Shown one piece after another: positions 12,133 through 24,826 of a DNA stretch of 64,000 nucleotides (positions are counted from its first letter, which is position 1; each line of letters starts with the position of its first letter). Location of the stretch: assembly GCF_026151205.1 (NCBI RefSeq), contig NC_087072.1, forward strand, positions 15,825,669 to 15,889,668, given 5' to 3'. The notes beneath the pieces are model-generated. The model saw only the letters and a program-made list of their open reading frames with translations. It was not told where the DNA came from and ran no database searches. This DNA comes from Bolinopsis microptera. Lineage: Eukaryota; Ctenophora; Tentaculata; Lobata; Bolinopsidae. The position numbers and the translations under genes were made by a program.

Positions 12133-12157
12133 GGGGGGGGGGGGGGGGGGGGGGGGG
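12133..12157 (+). repeat. Poly-G tract (25 G)
   Basis: An uninterrupted run of 25 G adjoins the dispersed repeat copy on its left and a GTCGACGAGTCC-type repeat (reverse strand) on its right. Similar G/C tracts border other repeats here at 34808, 40176, 45140, 48671, 50037 and 51437. Confidence 0.85.
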
Positions 12158-12377
12158 TTATAACCTACCAGGACGCGTCCAGAGTTGGACTCGTCGACGG
12201 TCAGTCGGTCAAATATTTTAAAAGTATCACCCGTTAATGTTATCACCCGTTAATATTATCACAGTGCTGGCAAGCACGACCGTTGCATTTATTGTGGGTA
12301 TACTATGTACCCCATTTATTATTATACCCCCTTTACTATAATTATACCCCCTTTGGTACACGTTACAAGCTTCTTTC

Positions 12378-12435
12378 GTGCACGCGAAGCGTGCACTCCG
12401 GCCGGAGGCGGCGGCCGAAGGCCGCCGCCTCCGGC
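12378..12435 (+). repeat. Two adjacent GC-rich perfect hairpins with GAA loops
   Basis: GTGCACGC-GAA-GCGTGCAC (12378-12396) is followed by a 16-bp perfect stem, GCCGGAGGCGGCGGCC at 12401-12416, and its complement at 12420-12435, also around GAA. The GC content is far above the surroundings. Confidence 0.85.
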
Positions 12436-12920
12436 AGGAGTTTTTCAGGCATTAAGAAGTCGTTCAGCAGATTTATTTTTAGTTCAAAACATTCTAATTT
12501 GATGTCAAAGATGACAGGAATAAAAAATAGTTATGTTGAGATTTTTAAGAAATTTGCATAAAATACTCGCCAGCACTGTTATACGAAATTCGGTAAAAAA
12601 CCCAAAATCGCCATATTCAGGTGCCTTAAAAACCACATTAAAATTGAGTTAGAGATCTGAAATTTTTCAGGGCGTCTAGACGTTGACCAAATCGACTGCA
12701 AAAAAAGTTTCAGGTTTCAGGAGCATCGGGAAGTGGGTTTTCTAGAACCCCTGTTTTACGACAGATTGTCGTGATACATATTCAGGGATAGACGCTTTGA
12801 CAGTCAAATATAGTCAATTGTATCCTAAATTTAGGTGTCCTTAGATTCAAAAGTATAAAAGATACAGCCATTTCCGACCACAGGTCTTTAAAATAATTGT
12901 TTACACTTTAGTTTACACTA

Positions 12921-13191
12921 GCAGGAACCCGTCTTACTATAAAGTGGTGTCAAGACTCAAGAGACTAAAATAATTATTACCTATTTAATTCGCGTTTTTG
13001 ACACCACTTGGGGGTCCAAATTTTGGGCACTAAAATTCTTATTCCTTGGCCAATTTTTTATTTTTTCATACTGATTTGATTTTGAAGGCCATTAAAGCAT
13101 TTGACCCAGTCAAAAAAGTTTCAGTTGTATATCTTTTACGGTTTTTGAGGAAAGTCCCGTTAAAGTTGATGCCGTGGTGTCAGTAAAATGG
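12921..13191 (+). repeat. Dispersed repeat, GTGGTGTCA family, copy 1
   Basis: The copy begins near AGCAGGAACCCGTC and ends near CCGTGGTGTCAGTAAAATG. It contains the conserved phrases TTGACACCACTTGGGGGTCC and ATTCTTATTCCTTGGCCAAT. Related copies lie at 46034-46305 (opposite orientation) and 48262-48482. Copies have diverged by scattered substitutions, so the insertions are not recent. No coding capacity is seen. Confidence 0.8.
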
Positions 13192-14142
13192 CACGGAACC
13201 ATATATATCGTCTCGCTTTATATATAGTAAGATTGTATAAAAAAAATATTTGACGTCATAAACACCCCTTGATGACGTCATCAAGTTAACCGTTTTTAAA
13301 ACTTGATTTTCGACAAAGTAATAACTTCTAACATTGATTTAACACTATTTAAAAGTAATTTTTTTCAACATCTGAGGAAATTTTCACCTTAGATAATTGT
13401 TCAAGCATTCTGAAAATCTACCGGAAAGTTTTCTTATCTTACTCCTTCATAAAGATATTTGCCTTTGAAGTTAGTGCTTTTTAGAAAAATTATTTTTTTA
13501 AAACGTCAATTTTGCGATTTAGTATTCTCTGGTGTTGGGCTATCCCTTGGGTCGTGGAGCTCAGTTCTGCTTCCTATAGGTATAAATTGTGCATTAGGCT
13601 AGTTTTAAAGTTGAAAATCAAAAAGTTGCACACGTGGGGACACGCCCAAATTGATTAAAAATTGCTAAAATCACTGAAAATTGGTGTTTTCACGATTTTT
13701 ATCAACTTTGGAGTCCCGTTGTGATCCAAGTTCTATTTGAAATCTTTTGAAACTTTGCACGCTTATCAAACTATATATAAAATACCGCTATGCAAAAATT
13801 TACGGCGATTCAGTATTGGATGTGCACGTAACGTCCGCTCAAAGTTTGCACGTGCGAACGGTGAGAATTATGCTCATTCGTGATTTCGAACAAATTCTGC
13901 TTTACCACGACAGTTCAATGTCATTATAAATGAAGTTAATGGCAACTTGAATGATTATAATGTTTTATGTTCAGTCAGTGATAGACCGATATGCTTACTT
14001 AAACACAAGGAAATGTTTTTAAAGTAAAAATTTCGAAATCGTTGAAACTTCCTCCTTATTAATGAAGACATCAGTTTATATTATTATTTCGATTTTATAA
14101 AGTATCCTGATAGTGATATTACATTATAATCAAAAAGAGATG

Positions 14143-15951
14143 ATATTTTACCAAAACCCATAATCATGGGTAGAGTGGACCGCTGCCAGTGTCTCTCTTT
14201 CCCAAACAAAAGGAAATGATATTAATTTGATTGACCGTTCTCAAATGCAAAATGATACCGAGAATGAAATCGGTCGCTCGCTTTTTCCATTAATTTACAA
14301 TTGTAATAGATTAAGAAGAACTACCCGAAGGCAGCTGTACTCAGCAATAAAGATTCAATAAACTTCAGCTAATTTACTAACTACCAGTACCACCCTTATC
14401 CCGAAATACTAGGTATATCGACCCGAACGCAACCCAAAGGAATTTGTACAGCATGTGATTGATTGTAAGCCGTGAATGAATACTAACTACCAGTACCACC
14501 CTTATCCCGAAATACTAGGTATATCTAGGGGGTGCACGATAAAAATAAACTTGCTCGGATTTAAAAAATTTTTGTACCACAGTTTTCTAGAGACTGTGAG
14601 AATTTTCACAATACCAAATTTGTCATACCTTTTTGGAAAGATTAGTGAGTTTCGCCTAGGTGCCATATTTGATGGTGCGCGGCTTTTGGAGCAAAAGTAG
14701 CTGTAAAAGTCGCGTAATTTGACCAAATTCGTCCAAATTTGACCATTTTTGTCGTATTATTCGGATATGTCTTCAGTTCCTTAAATGAGATCATTCTGGT
14801 AGGTAGTGCGCCATCGACAGTGAGCCGCGCGTGCCGACTGTAGGATGGTTTTTTAGCGCTAATTTCGGCCAGCACAATTTTCTTCAAACAAATAGATATT
14901 AAGTATCCTTCCCGACCTCTGATTGCAACAAAAATTGGTAAGCTTACTCATAGACTTACAAGGAAAGTGTCCGGAAAGTTTAAAGCATATCCAACCATCA
15001 GACATTATGTTACAGCTAAAAGCAGCGTATTTTGCCCCATTTTTATCACTATATCAACTCCGATATCCACCAAATTTTTCGGACAGTTGTGAAAGCCCTA
15101 TTGGAAGGTCGTCGCCAATTTTCAGAATGATCTCATTCAAGGAACTGAAGATATATCCGAATAATACGACAAAAATCAACGAATTTGATCAAATTTGGTC
15201 AAATTACGCAACTTTTACAGCTAATTTTGCTCCAAAAGCCGCGCACCATCAAATATGGCACATAGGCGAAACTCACTGATCTTTTCAAAAAGGTATGACA
15301 AATTTGGTATTGTGAAAATTCTCACAGTCTCTAGAAAACAATGGTACAAAAATTTTTAAAATCCGAGCAAGTTTATTTTTATGGTGCACCCCCTAATTCT
15401 GGAAATTGGCGACGACCTTCCAATAAAGCTTTCACAACTGTCCGAAAAATTTGGTGGATATCGGAGTTGATATAGTGATCAAAATGGGGCATAATACGCT
15501 GCTTTTAGCTGTAACATAATGTCTGATGGTTGGATATGCTTTACATTTTTCGGACACTTTCCTTGTAATTCTATGAGTAAGCTTACCAATTTTTGTTGCA
15601 ATTGGAGGTCGGGAAGGATACTCAATATCTATTTGTTTGAATAAAATTGTGCTGGCCGAAATTAGCGCTAAAAAACCATCCTACAGTCGGCACGCGCGGC
15701 TCACTGTCGATGGCGCACTAATTAGTATATCTGATATCGACCCGAACGCAACCCAAAGGAATTTTTACAGCATGTGATTGATTGTAAGCCGTGAATGAAT
15801 TAATGGGAAAAGCGAGCGACCGATTTCATTCTCGGTATCATTTTGCATTTGAGAACGGTCAATCAAATTAATATCATTTCCTTTTGTTTGGGAAAGAGAG
15901 ACACAGGCAGCAGTCCACTCTACCCATGATTATGGGTTTTGGTAAAATATT
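14143..15951. mobile_element. Nested foldback element (arms within arms)
   Basis: Outer arms 14143-14297 and 15803-15951 are reverse complements. Inside them, a block of about 65 bp occurs as direct copies at 14417-14484 and 15733-15801. The core has the order A (14528-14799), B (14803-15120), A' (15121-15394), B' (15403-15722), where primed blocks are reverse complements. A pairs with A' and B with B', so the two foldbacks interleave. Short open frames within are products of the inverted blocks and show no transposase motif. Confidence 0.85.
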
Positions 15952-16022
15952 GTTATCACATAACAAATTGAATACATCGATCAGCGCTTATAGTGTATAT
16001 AATTTGATTCACAATGTCAATC

Positions 16023-16337
16023 TTACTGGGCGGCGCTCAGCCTGTCATTCCGCCGAATTTTTATTATTGTTTATGTTTATGACCATACACAGGGGGGGTC
16101 CCCAGGCCCAGGTAATGTCAATCCTTTGCAGCTCGGCGAGCTGCCGGCAGTTTAGTGGCATGGTGCATTTTGCCGATTTACCTTACCTGGGGACCTCTTG
16201 TAGCGCGATGCGTTACTGTGCCGCGCCGAGCTGCCATGAATTGACATCGTCAATTAAGGGACCTCAAGCTATCATGTTCATAAATATATAAAAAATAGAG
16301 ATTAGGCGGAATGACAGGCTGAGCGCGGCCCAGTAAC
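16023..16337 (+). mobile_element. Short TIR element (MITE-like)
   Basis: The terminal inverted repeats carry TTACTGGGC and CAGCCTGTCATTCCGCC at the left and the reverse complement at the right. About 315 bp, no coding capacity. The interior contains repeated GCTCGGCGAGCTG and TTGACATCGTCAATTAA segments. A partial relative, including the right end, is at 58290-58395. Confidence 0.75.
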
Positions 16338-16572
16338 GATTTACATTGTAGCGCGATGCACTACTGGGTCGCGCGCGCATCAAATAATGCTTCTCGCAAC
16401 CAGATCGGCGAGATGCACCACTGTGCCTCACCGAGCTGCGAAGGATTGACATCGTGAATCAACGATTTACATTGCAAAAATGGTTGCGAGAAGAATTATC
16501 TTCGATATATGCGCAGCGCGGCCCAGTAGTGCATCGTTGTATCACGTGGTGACCCCCACGGTCGCTTCACTA

Positions 16573-16619
16573 TAGCGTCTTCGCGACGCTACAGGGGGAG
16601 CCGCGCACTTCGTGCGCGG
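16573..16619 (+). repeat. Two GC-rich hairpins with TTC-containing loops
   Basis: TAGCGTC-TTCGC-GACGCTA (16573-16591) and CCGCGCAC-TTC-GTGCGCGG (16601-16619) are perfect stems. They resemble the hairpins at 12378-12435 and 40103-40123 in composition and loop. Confidence 0.7.
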
Positions 16620-16789
16620 CGGATCATACAACGTATGACAAGTGCATCGTGCATGCTACAAGTATGTAATATATATAAAACATTAAAACTATGGCTTCAT
16701 GCCGGCAACCCGCACGCGCAGCACTGAATGCCGCGCGCAATATTATGCGTATGCTTCCCCTCTTAATGGGTGATACTCGTAAACTATCT

Positions 16790-17280
16790 GTTCCATATAT
16801 TGGACCGTCGACGAGTCCAACTCGGCGCGCGTCCTGGTAGGTTGTAAACCTACAATTCCCCTCTTATCTGACGAGATCGAGTTGCTTTGCTTCGGAAACA
16901 CAATACACAGTCGTAGTGAATCCCGCTACAATGTCTCACGTCGTGACCTTCATAGTAATTTCATTTAATAATGTACTGTGGCGAAAGCCAAAATCTGAAA
17001 TCTAAAAAACATGCAAACACCTATTATTTGTTCGTTTTCAAAATATATTTTATTAACTGTGCTTTGCTACAACATACAAGTTGCAAGCTTGTCTCGTGCA
17101 TCACTTGCGAAGCGTGCACTCGCGCACAAAATGAATCACAAGGTGTTATGTATTAAATTGTGTTTTATTTCCACTTTTAATTTAACGGGTAGTATTCGTA
17201 AAATATTTGTTTGGACCGTCGACGAGTCCAACTCCAAACTCGGCGCGCGTCCTGGTAGGTATATAAACCTACAACTTATA
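16790..17280 (+). repeat. Two copies of a GTCGACGAGTCC-type repeat
   Basis: Near-identical segments at about 16801-16855 and 17214-17275 contain ACCGTCGACGAGTCCAACTC, then GGCGCGCGTCCTGGTAGG, then a short palindrome with AAACCTAC. A third copy lies in the opposite orientation at about 12165-12225. No coding capacity. Confidence 0.6.
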
Positions 17281-19423
17281 ATATTTGAAAATTTTCGCGG
17301 CTTTAAATGTTCAACCTTTTCAACAAGAATCGAGCGCTATAATAGTTTGCGATTCGTGGTGCACAGTTGACTGTGTTCTGACAATATCTTTCTGGATGTA
17401 ATCATGAAATTGTACAACTACTACTTATCGAACATGATTGAACATTTCAAACACTTACATCAGAATCGACCTGAAATTCGAATTTAATAATACTAAGCCA
17501 CGAATATTTTTAAATCTGCTATCTCTGTACATTATCATGTGTGAACACTGTTGTTTGAATACCATTCGAGAATATGTTCTAATCATTTGAGAGCTGCTTT
17601 GTTTTATCATTTTTTCGAAGGTAATTTGCTTTCACTGTTGTTTTCCTTTCATTGGGCTATCCGTTGCTGCATGGTGCTACACTATGAGCCTTTCCAATGT
17701 GCTATTGCTTTGATCGAAGACTGAGGTTCCATTTTAAGGCATCCTCCTTAGTGCACATGTTAAAGAAGCATTTGCTTAATTGAAATAGAGGACACTGCAT
17801 TATTTTAAGTTGCACCTTGTTGACACTAAATGAGAAAATGTTGTTGAGTGTGATCTGAGCATTCGGAATTCCTCACACAGCTAGGCCATAGGCTTGCAAG
17901 AGATTTCGTATGGTGTCAACTTCAGATAGGTCTTTATTCAAAAGAAGTTCACATTTTTATGCTGCTTCTGCTTCACCCTAACATTATGGTGTATGAGTAA
18001 AGAATTTTGTTGAAAGATTTTGTATTTCTATACTAAAGTGTTGTACCAAGCCTATTGAAACATCTTGGTACTATCAGTTTTCAGTTTTTTTTTCAAAAAC
18101 TTTATGGTTTTATTCACGATTTTGTTGGCTAATTATTCTGAATCTTATTTATCTGACTTTGCGTGATTTTTTAGACCCAAATACTACGAATTTCAACACA
18201 TAGTGATGGTTAGCTTCTCTCGATGTCTAAGGTATGGTATAATCACAAAACTGAAAATAAGATTAACCGACAAAAGTCAAAGGCATGCTGGCACCAGTTT
18301 TCTGATCCTTTTTTTGAAATTGAGGGTTTTTTGTGTTCTTAAAACTTGCATGATGTTCACGGTAGACTTTTTCTATACTCTTAAAATACATCCCTATCAA
18401 CACTTTTTTAAGTCCTGGAAGAAGCTTCTATTTTTGAATTTGGAATCACCAGACAGAGTGTTGCAGTTGCTAATGGGTAAACTCAAGGATGGAATGGTCA
18501 CCTCTTTTCCTGAAAATTGATTGAAATAAATTTTCGTGCACATACAGAATGAATGGTTAATAATTTAATATATATATATGTAGACCAAGGTCTGTGCACG
18601 GGATGCTTCCTGAAAGAATCCAGTTCTTTTAGCGGGGCACCCTACCTAAAGCCAAATTGAGATATAATAATCATATTCCTAGAGAAATAATCAGAAATCG
18701 AATACCAATCAAATAATATGATATATAGGAGCAGTAACCATATTTACTATGCAAAATGCCCCAACCACATAGTGTAAATTTATATAGAATTCAAATTCCA
18801 TATCATCATTAAACCTCAATAGTCAATATAATAGCCCAAGCAAAATTAAATAACTTCTTATATACCTTACTGTCATACTACAAATTAATTAAACATTTGA
18901 AATCTGTTAACCAGGGAATAAATTTCTAAACCTAATGCAAGTGAAATAATTTAGATGCAATAATGAATGCCTAATGTGAGTATCAACTGTCAATGTCCTT
19001 GTAAAAAAGTCTGTAAAAGAGATATGAGTAACTAATATAGAAGAAAAAACAGGAAGTTGTCGTCTGTTGAAAAATAAATAAAATATCTAGAATATAAATT
19101 AGAATATAAAATAACATTCAGTCAATGTGTCGTCAATAAACTGTACAATTATCAAATGTTAAAACTGGGTGATACAGTCACCAAAAATAAATACTAAGTA
19201 TAATAAGTAAATAAATTAAATGTGGTCTATAAAACTACCACCAGGTATAATAGGTCAATAAATTAAAAGTGGTTTATAAAACTACCACTGTGCGAACCCT
19301 TTCTCCAGCCAAAACATGTCAGTCATGCGCAAAATCAATCAAAATGGTAAGGTGGTAAAAAAGGGAAAATCCTTTCGATACATCAATTATATATGCCTCA
19401 GATTTAAAAGAATTAGAAGATAC
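17281..19423. other. Gene-free AT-rich stretch, partly the 3' region of the adjacent retroelement relic
   Basis: An open frame of 105 codons at 18203-18520 has no recognised motif. A TA-rich run lies near 18566-18580. A segment of about 46 bp ending TATAAAACTACCAC is duplicated at about 19205-19290. Because the reverse transcriptase relic ends on the - strand at 19424, part of this stretch is probably its untranslated 3' end. Confidence 0.35.
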
Positions 19424-20320
19424 TTAGTTATCGTCGACTATGATTGCAGTGTAAAATTTGTCATATGAATTGTCGACGGTATAATTAGGGTCTGTTGTTA
19501 TAGATGAGAGTAGCTGTTTCTTATATGAATCACTAAAGCTTTTAACATCGGGCAGATTTCGTAGATCTGTTGGAACATTATTCCAACATTTTGCCCCCAA
19601 GTATTGAAAGTTTTTATGTGATGTTGATCTATTAACATATAGGTTGCAGCTTTCGCCGCTCCTACTACCTCCTGATATGTAACTAAATTTGTTCATAAAG
19701 TTTGTAGGACAATTGTCATGGATGATTCTAAACATATAATTTGACAGATGGAGTTGTCGTCTAAGATGGAGTGGTAACCATTTCATGTCTCTATAAACAT
19801 TAAGGCTGCTCTCTGTTTGTGGAACGTTGAGAGCTATTTTGGCTACCTTTTTGTACAGAGTGTCAAGTTCAGCAAGTTTTGTCTTGCCAGCTCTACAATA
19901 GATCGTGTCTTAATAATCGAATTGTGGCAACATGAGTGCATTGGCAAACATTTTCCTATATTTAATGGGTAGCAGTGCTTTACTTCTATACATGGCACCA
20001 ATTCTCTTCATGACCTTCCTAATAACATAATCTACATGGCTTTTGAAGTTTAATTTACTATCTAGAATGAGGCCAAGATATTTTGTCTCTTTGCACTCCT
20101 TGATTGTGAAAGTTACCTCATTACATTCAATGGTTAATTCATCATGTTGATCAACAGAATCAAACAATAGGAATTCAGTCTTCTTTTCATTGAGTGATAA
20201 TTTATTTACACTGAGCCATTTAAAGATTGTCATAAGTTCTATTTTCATGTTTATAAATGTGCTTCTGCAGGTTTGATCAAAGAATAGTGCACCATCATCT
20301 GCAAATAGAAAATGATAATG
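19424..20320 (-). pseudogene. 5'-truncated non-LTR retrotransposon reverse transcriptase
   Basis: Read on the - strand, one frame runs from 20320 to 19424 with a single internal stop (19910-19912). It starts just before the catalytic YHFLFADDGALFF (A/DD box), continues through FKWLSVNKLSLNEKKTEFLLF, ETKYLGLILDSKLNFKSHV and the thumb-like region, and ends with SNYMFRIIHDNCP and AKCWNNVPTDLRNL. This is the usual order for the C-terminal half of a CR1/jockey-like LINE reverse transcriptase. The fingers, most of the palm and the endonuclease are missing. Only one nonsense change is seen, so the copy is not very old. The clade assignment is tentative. Confidence 0.88.
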
Positions 20321-20785
20321 GTAGTATTATAAAGTAGAGTTCAACATTTTATAAGTAAATTGAAGTGAATCATATTTCTGACATTATCTGGAAACTAGAT
20401 TTTTTTGCAACAATGCCACCTTCATCAAGTAGGTTAACTTATGGTAAACATATTTTGCTAGAAATTAAATTTAGATCAATCTTATATATATGACAGTTTG
20501 ACAACATTGCGTTTAAATTCCTGTTAGGACACTATGGAGGGTTAAGTGATCATCAGCAGTGACATGATTTATTATATACAGCATTTGAGCTTGACTATGT
20601 TATAATTTGATCTATGTTTTTATGTTACATCTTTAGTGTATTAAATGTTGAATATGTTATTACGAAAAAGAGCGTTTATATATATATAGTCTGTTTTAAA
20701 GCATTGCCAGAAATGATCATCCATGTGTTTTTGCAAAGTTCTGCTAGAAAAAAAGCATTAATCCCCAAATTTGTAACTTTTTAGA

Positions 20786-22733
20786 ATGTTACAAGCCAGA
20801 CCCAGTAGTCCTGATGATAGCGAGGAGTTTGATGACGTATTCGATGATAGCCTCTTAATCCCAGCTTCAGCTAAAAAGAAGCAATGTCTGTCTAAGAGCA
20901 GAAGTCTCAAAACCAGTTATGACAGTTATCTGACTAAAGAAATGATCCACCCTCTCAATGATTTGAATAAGTCCCTTGATGGTGATGAAACTCAAGAACC
21001 TTACAAAAGAAGGGGTAGTGAAGCAAGACTAGAAAAGAGGAGACCATCAAATAAACCAAGTTCATTTGTGACGTTTGCAGAAATTCTCTCCCATTTTCAG
21101 AATCAGGATCCTATGAAAATGCAACGTATTCTTGCTGAACAGAATGCTAAACATGGGAATGGTAAAATTCTTGGCATTTTTTCTCCTCATCCAAGACTGT
21201 CAGCAAATCTGAGTAATGAGAAAGACATATTCCTGCTTATGGCTGAGACCAAGTAAGTTATAACATGATGTTATTTTGAAAATGCTTTTTAAAAAGAGGA
21301 GTCGAATGTATTTGGGACTAATATTTTCAAACCACATCGGTTTTTTGATCTACATGTCCCAACATGGTTTCATATAATTGCAGGTACGAGAGGACTGAAC
21401 CAATACACTTACTAATCCTACAATCTATCTACTCACGGCTAATGGGCGGGCCTCTTACCTGCCCTGCACTGGGAGCTCATTGGATGGATGTTGGTTTTAA
21501 CCATCCAGACCCTTCTATAGACCTCACCTCTGCTAAAATGTTAGGAGCAGTTTCTCTGCTCTTTTTCATTACTCAGTACCCTGCTCTTGCAGAAGATGGT
21601 AAGATTTTTTGTTTGTTTGTTATTGGTACCATACACTGGGTTACACTACTTATTGGCAGCAGTGTCCCCTTAACTTTGAAAAGCTCATCCTCAAATGACT
21701 GAAATGACTTAAATTACACTCATTGTAACCTTTGCTCTAATTCATCATTATTTAAAGTATATTTAAGTGATGATTTGTAAGCACCTAAATGGTTAGTCAC
21801 ACTGGTACAAGGTAGTTTCCACATCCCCTACACTAAAGATAAGTACATTACACTTAGAGGTGGTGTATTGCACATATTATAAACATGTACAGTTCCTGTA
21901 CGGACCTGTTTCTAAGCGAAACAATACATATAGTAGATGATTAATTTGTCGTTACACCCACATTGAAAGATAACATGTTGTACTAAATGTGTTTGTATGT
22001 GACATATTACTCTAAACTAGCTTAATTTCAGTGTTCCAGTTATCCACATCATCGTACCAAGGGTTCCCTTTTGCTTTGGTAGGCCTCAACTTTACCAGGT
22101 CTATTGTACGACTGGTACGGAAAGAGATCCTCAACCGGCACTTTATCCGTCAGAAACAGCTCATCTACATTGTGATGGACTTGTATTGCGCTGTGTGGTA
22201 AGTGTGACAAGTTGCTAAGCTAAGGAGACAGCACTCGTTTGTTTTGTAATACAGAACGTTGTAGTCTGCAGTGTCAATGGCACTTGCACTGCTTCCCTAA
22301 GACTAGTAACATGGATCGCTCTGGACGGTGCTTTAGATCCCTAATATATTTACCACAATAGATTGAATTCTGTGCCCAAATGGTGGCGCCAGGTGCGGTG
22401 TTACACCCACCATCTGTAATAATTGTAAATTATTATCCCACTTACCGGAAGTTGTTAGCTAGTTATCTGTATCACAGGTATAAGTTCTACGTTTCGTGGA
22501 AGAATAACGATCCTAATATACGAGATCTGAACTCAGTGACGACTGCCATGGAACACGACATTATCGTTAAACCTCTCTCCATCTTGGCTCAGTTCCAAAA
22601 GGGTATCAAACGTACTAATAGCAATCCCGGTGGCAATACTGTCGGTTTCAAGACTTCCTTTATCAAGCGTGGATTGAAGTTTTCTTCGTCCTCCTCAAAT
22701 ATAAACATCAGATCAGTGTTTTCTCAATCCTGA
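20786..22733 (+). CDS. ELMOD3: ELMO domain-containing protein (ELMOD3-like)
   Basis: ELMOD proteins act as GTPase-activating proteins for ARF/ARL GTPases. Four exons, 20786-21252, 21384-21598, 22032-22197 and 22478-22733, join with phases 2, 1 and 2 into 367 residues (human ELMOD3 381). The N-terminal 150 residues are acidic and then basic, with low complexity (DDSEEFDDVFDDS). The ELMO domain follows: HLLILQSIYSRLMGGPLTCP, GAHWMDVGFNHPDPSIDL, KMLGAVSLLFF, QGFPFALVGLNFTR and FIRQKQLIYIVMDLYCAVW. The C-terminus has a serine run. The spacing of CP..GxHW..GF..DP..DL..ML matches the ELMOD family; ELMOD3 over ELMOD1/2 is inferred from memory of its sequence. The ATG is one base after an AG that follows a T run. 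Confidence 0.87.
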
Positions 22734-24826
22734 TCCCGAGGGAATGATCTCGAACATTTTCTATCTGTCAGAGCCTGAAGGGCTGTATGTAAAGATGTAA
22801 GGGGACTTAATGTTTGTTTGTGTGAACAAATTTGAGATGGGTTTATAGGAAAGGGAAGATTTGTGACGAGGTTGAAGTAAAGAAATGTTACACTCCGAAT
22901 AACGTAGCAGATTGAATTATTTGAATATTCTCAAGAAGGAATCCTGAAGATTGTAAATTAGTAAACCCCTCGTTGATATGTGAGACCCTTGTGTACTACT
23001 GTTAAGAACGTTTTCTAAAGAGAAATGTATACACACCAGGCCCTGTGGTTGATGAGCATGGCGCCCCTTCTTGTAGCCAATCACTGATCAGCATATTCCT
23101 GCATAATATGCTAACTCTTACACCGACTATCTTCATATATTTCATGATAATATATTGTTACCTCTGATTAGTGATAATATATCCCGAGACAATGCGAGCG
23201 TATGTGACTGTCGTGACACACTCATTCCTTGTGATGTGTAACACGATTAATTCCCCCGTACCTGACTTTTTGTACCCCCCTCTAGTCTCTCCCGAATACC
23301 AAGATAATGTACTTCCTAGTGGTAATGTGATTTGTTAGGCCGGTGTGAGTCACTTAACGTTACATTTCCTGCTTACATGTGTGCAAAATATTTCATAGCT
23401 CCCATATTATGGCCTGTTTTTTTCTTCTTGTGTTATATTGTGTGTATCTCCGTTCGGCGTTCACCGGTTCACCCGTATAATGATATTTTCTTTGAGCGTC
23501 CAGTCCTTTTGTGTTGATAAGATTTGTTAAAAGTAAACTTTTTTGGATGTTATACCGCCAGATAAATTATTTTATTTGATTATTTATTATTAATTTGTGA
23601 TTTTCTTGTATTTGAAAGTAGAAAATGGGGTTTGTTCTCTCGTAATCAGTGGCACGTTTCTCGCATGTTTTTTTGAAGTTCACATGAACTTTGAGATGGG
23701 CTTCTATTTGTCAGTCTGACTGGTCGGTGACGTGTGAAAAACACTTCGGCAAAGTCAACCACTTTTTCAGCATCTTTTAGTGTTTCGATTGAACTACATT
23801 ATGTACTGTAACCGTTGGAATGTTGTCCGGAATGTTTGTTACACGTTTATGTTTGACAATAACACACATCTTCCAATCTTATTGTCATTAATTACTAATT
23901 AGGTTCCTTAAACGATATTTTCATAGTTATTTGATCTCCTTTAAATATTATGATGATCTATGATGATTACTGAAAATTGTACAACAGTATTATATGTTAA
24001 TGTTAAACCTTTTTCTGTAGCTAATACAGTTCAGTTTTAGTTGCAAGGTAAATACTAAATATATGATAAACATTAAACATGTCGCCTACCAATGTATGGT
24101 GTATTTGTAAAAATTATTTTGTGTCGGTTGACATATGTTGATATTTGATAAGTTTTAACAAAATGTCGTGTTATGACTGATTTTTGTTTTAAAATAATTT
24201 AAAAGTGCTAAAATAATTTAAAAGTGCTATGATGCAGTCCAGTGCTTGTGTGTTGATGATACACAAGCCTGGAATTCCATTAGTCATGCTCTTTCTAGAA
24301 CAATCCATGCAAGCTGATGTAAGTGAAAACAACTTGATTTCATAAAACTGCCACACCCCGCTTTCCAGCTTGTCGTGCATTATACTTAATGTAATGAAAT
24401 GTTCGATAACTTATATATCCGCCGCTTGCATTCCACTGAAAACATAGAAATCAGCCGATAATGCGTAAGAGCACTTATACAATATTCTAAAAACTAGGCG
24501 GTCGGATTGAGATGAACTTTCTTGATACGTGCCCTAAAAATGACAGACCTGTCAAAAAAAAAGTAACAAATATATATCACTCTGTGTAAAATATATTATT
24601 GCGAAATTGTAAGATTTCCTTAAAACTAGACCAGGAACAGCTCTTATCCCAACTAGACCAGGAGCAGCTCTTATCCCATTATATTGTCCACACAGTTTAA
24701 CATATTCAATTAAACTATCCCGGCAATATTAGACCCACATTGTTTTTATAATACTCCTCCTGCTAGACAAGTTAAAACTAACCCGCTACTACCCCTAGCT
24801 CCTAGCTACCTCATACACATACCAAC
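22734..24826. other. Gene-free stretch, ELMOD3-like to CMC4-like
   Basis: AT-rich sequence. Two small direct duplications are visible: a 22-base unit near 24190-24230 (AAATAATTTAAAAGTGCT) and a unit of about 27 bases near 24625-24680 (GACCAGGAACAGCTCTTATC). No coding exon was recognised. Confidence 0.4.

Noticed and set aside
14476-15279. Open frames of 74-118 codons inside the foldback
   Set aside because: The same segment appears in inverted copies, and the frames match none of the transposase families I know.
16801-16905. Hammerhead ribozyme candidates (GACGAGTCC..GGACGCG in the GTCGACGAG repeats; CTGACGAGATC..GGAAAC near 16868)
   Set aside because: The conserved CUGANGA and GAAA core is not complete in the first, and stems I and III cannot be formed in the second.
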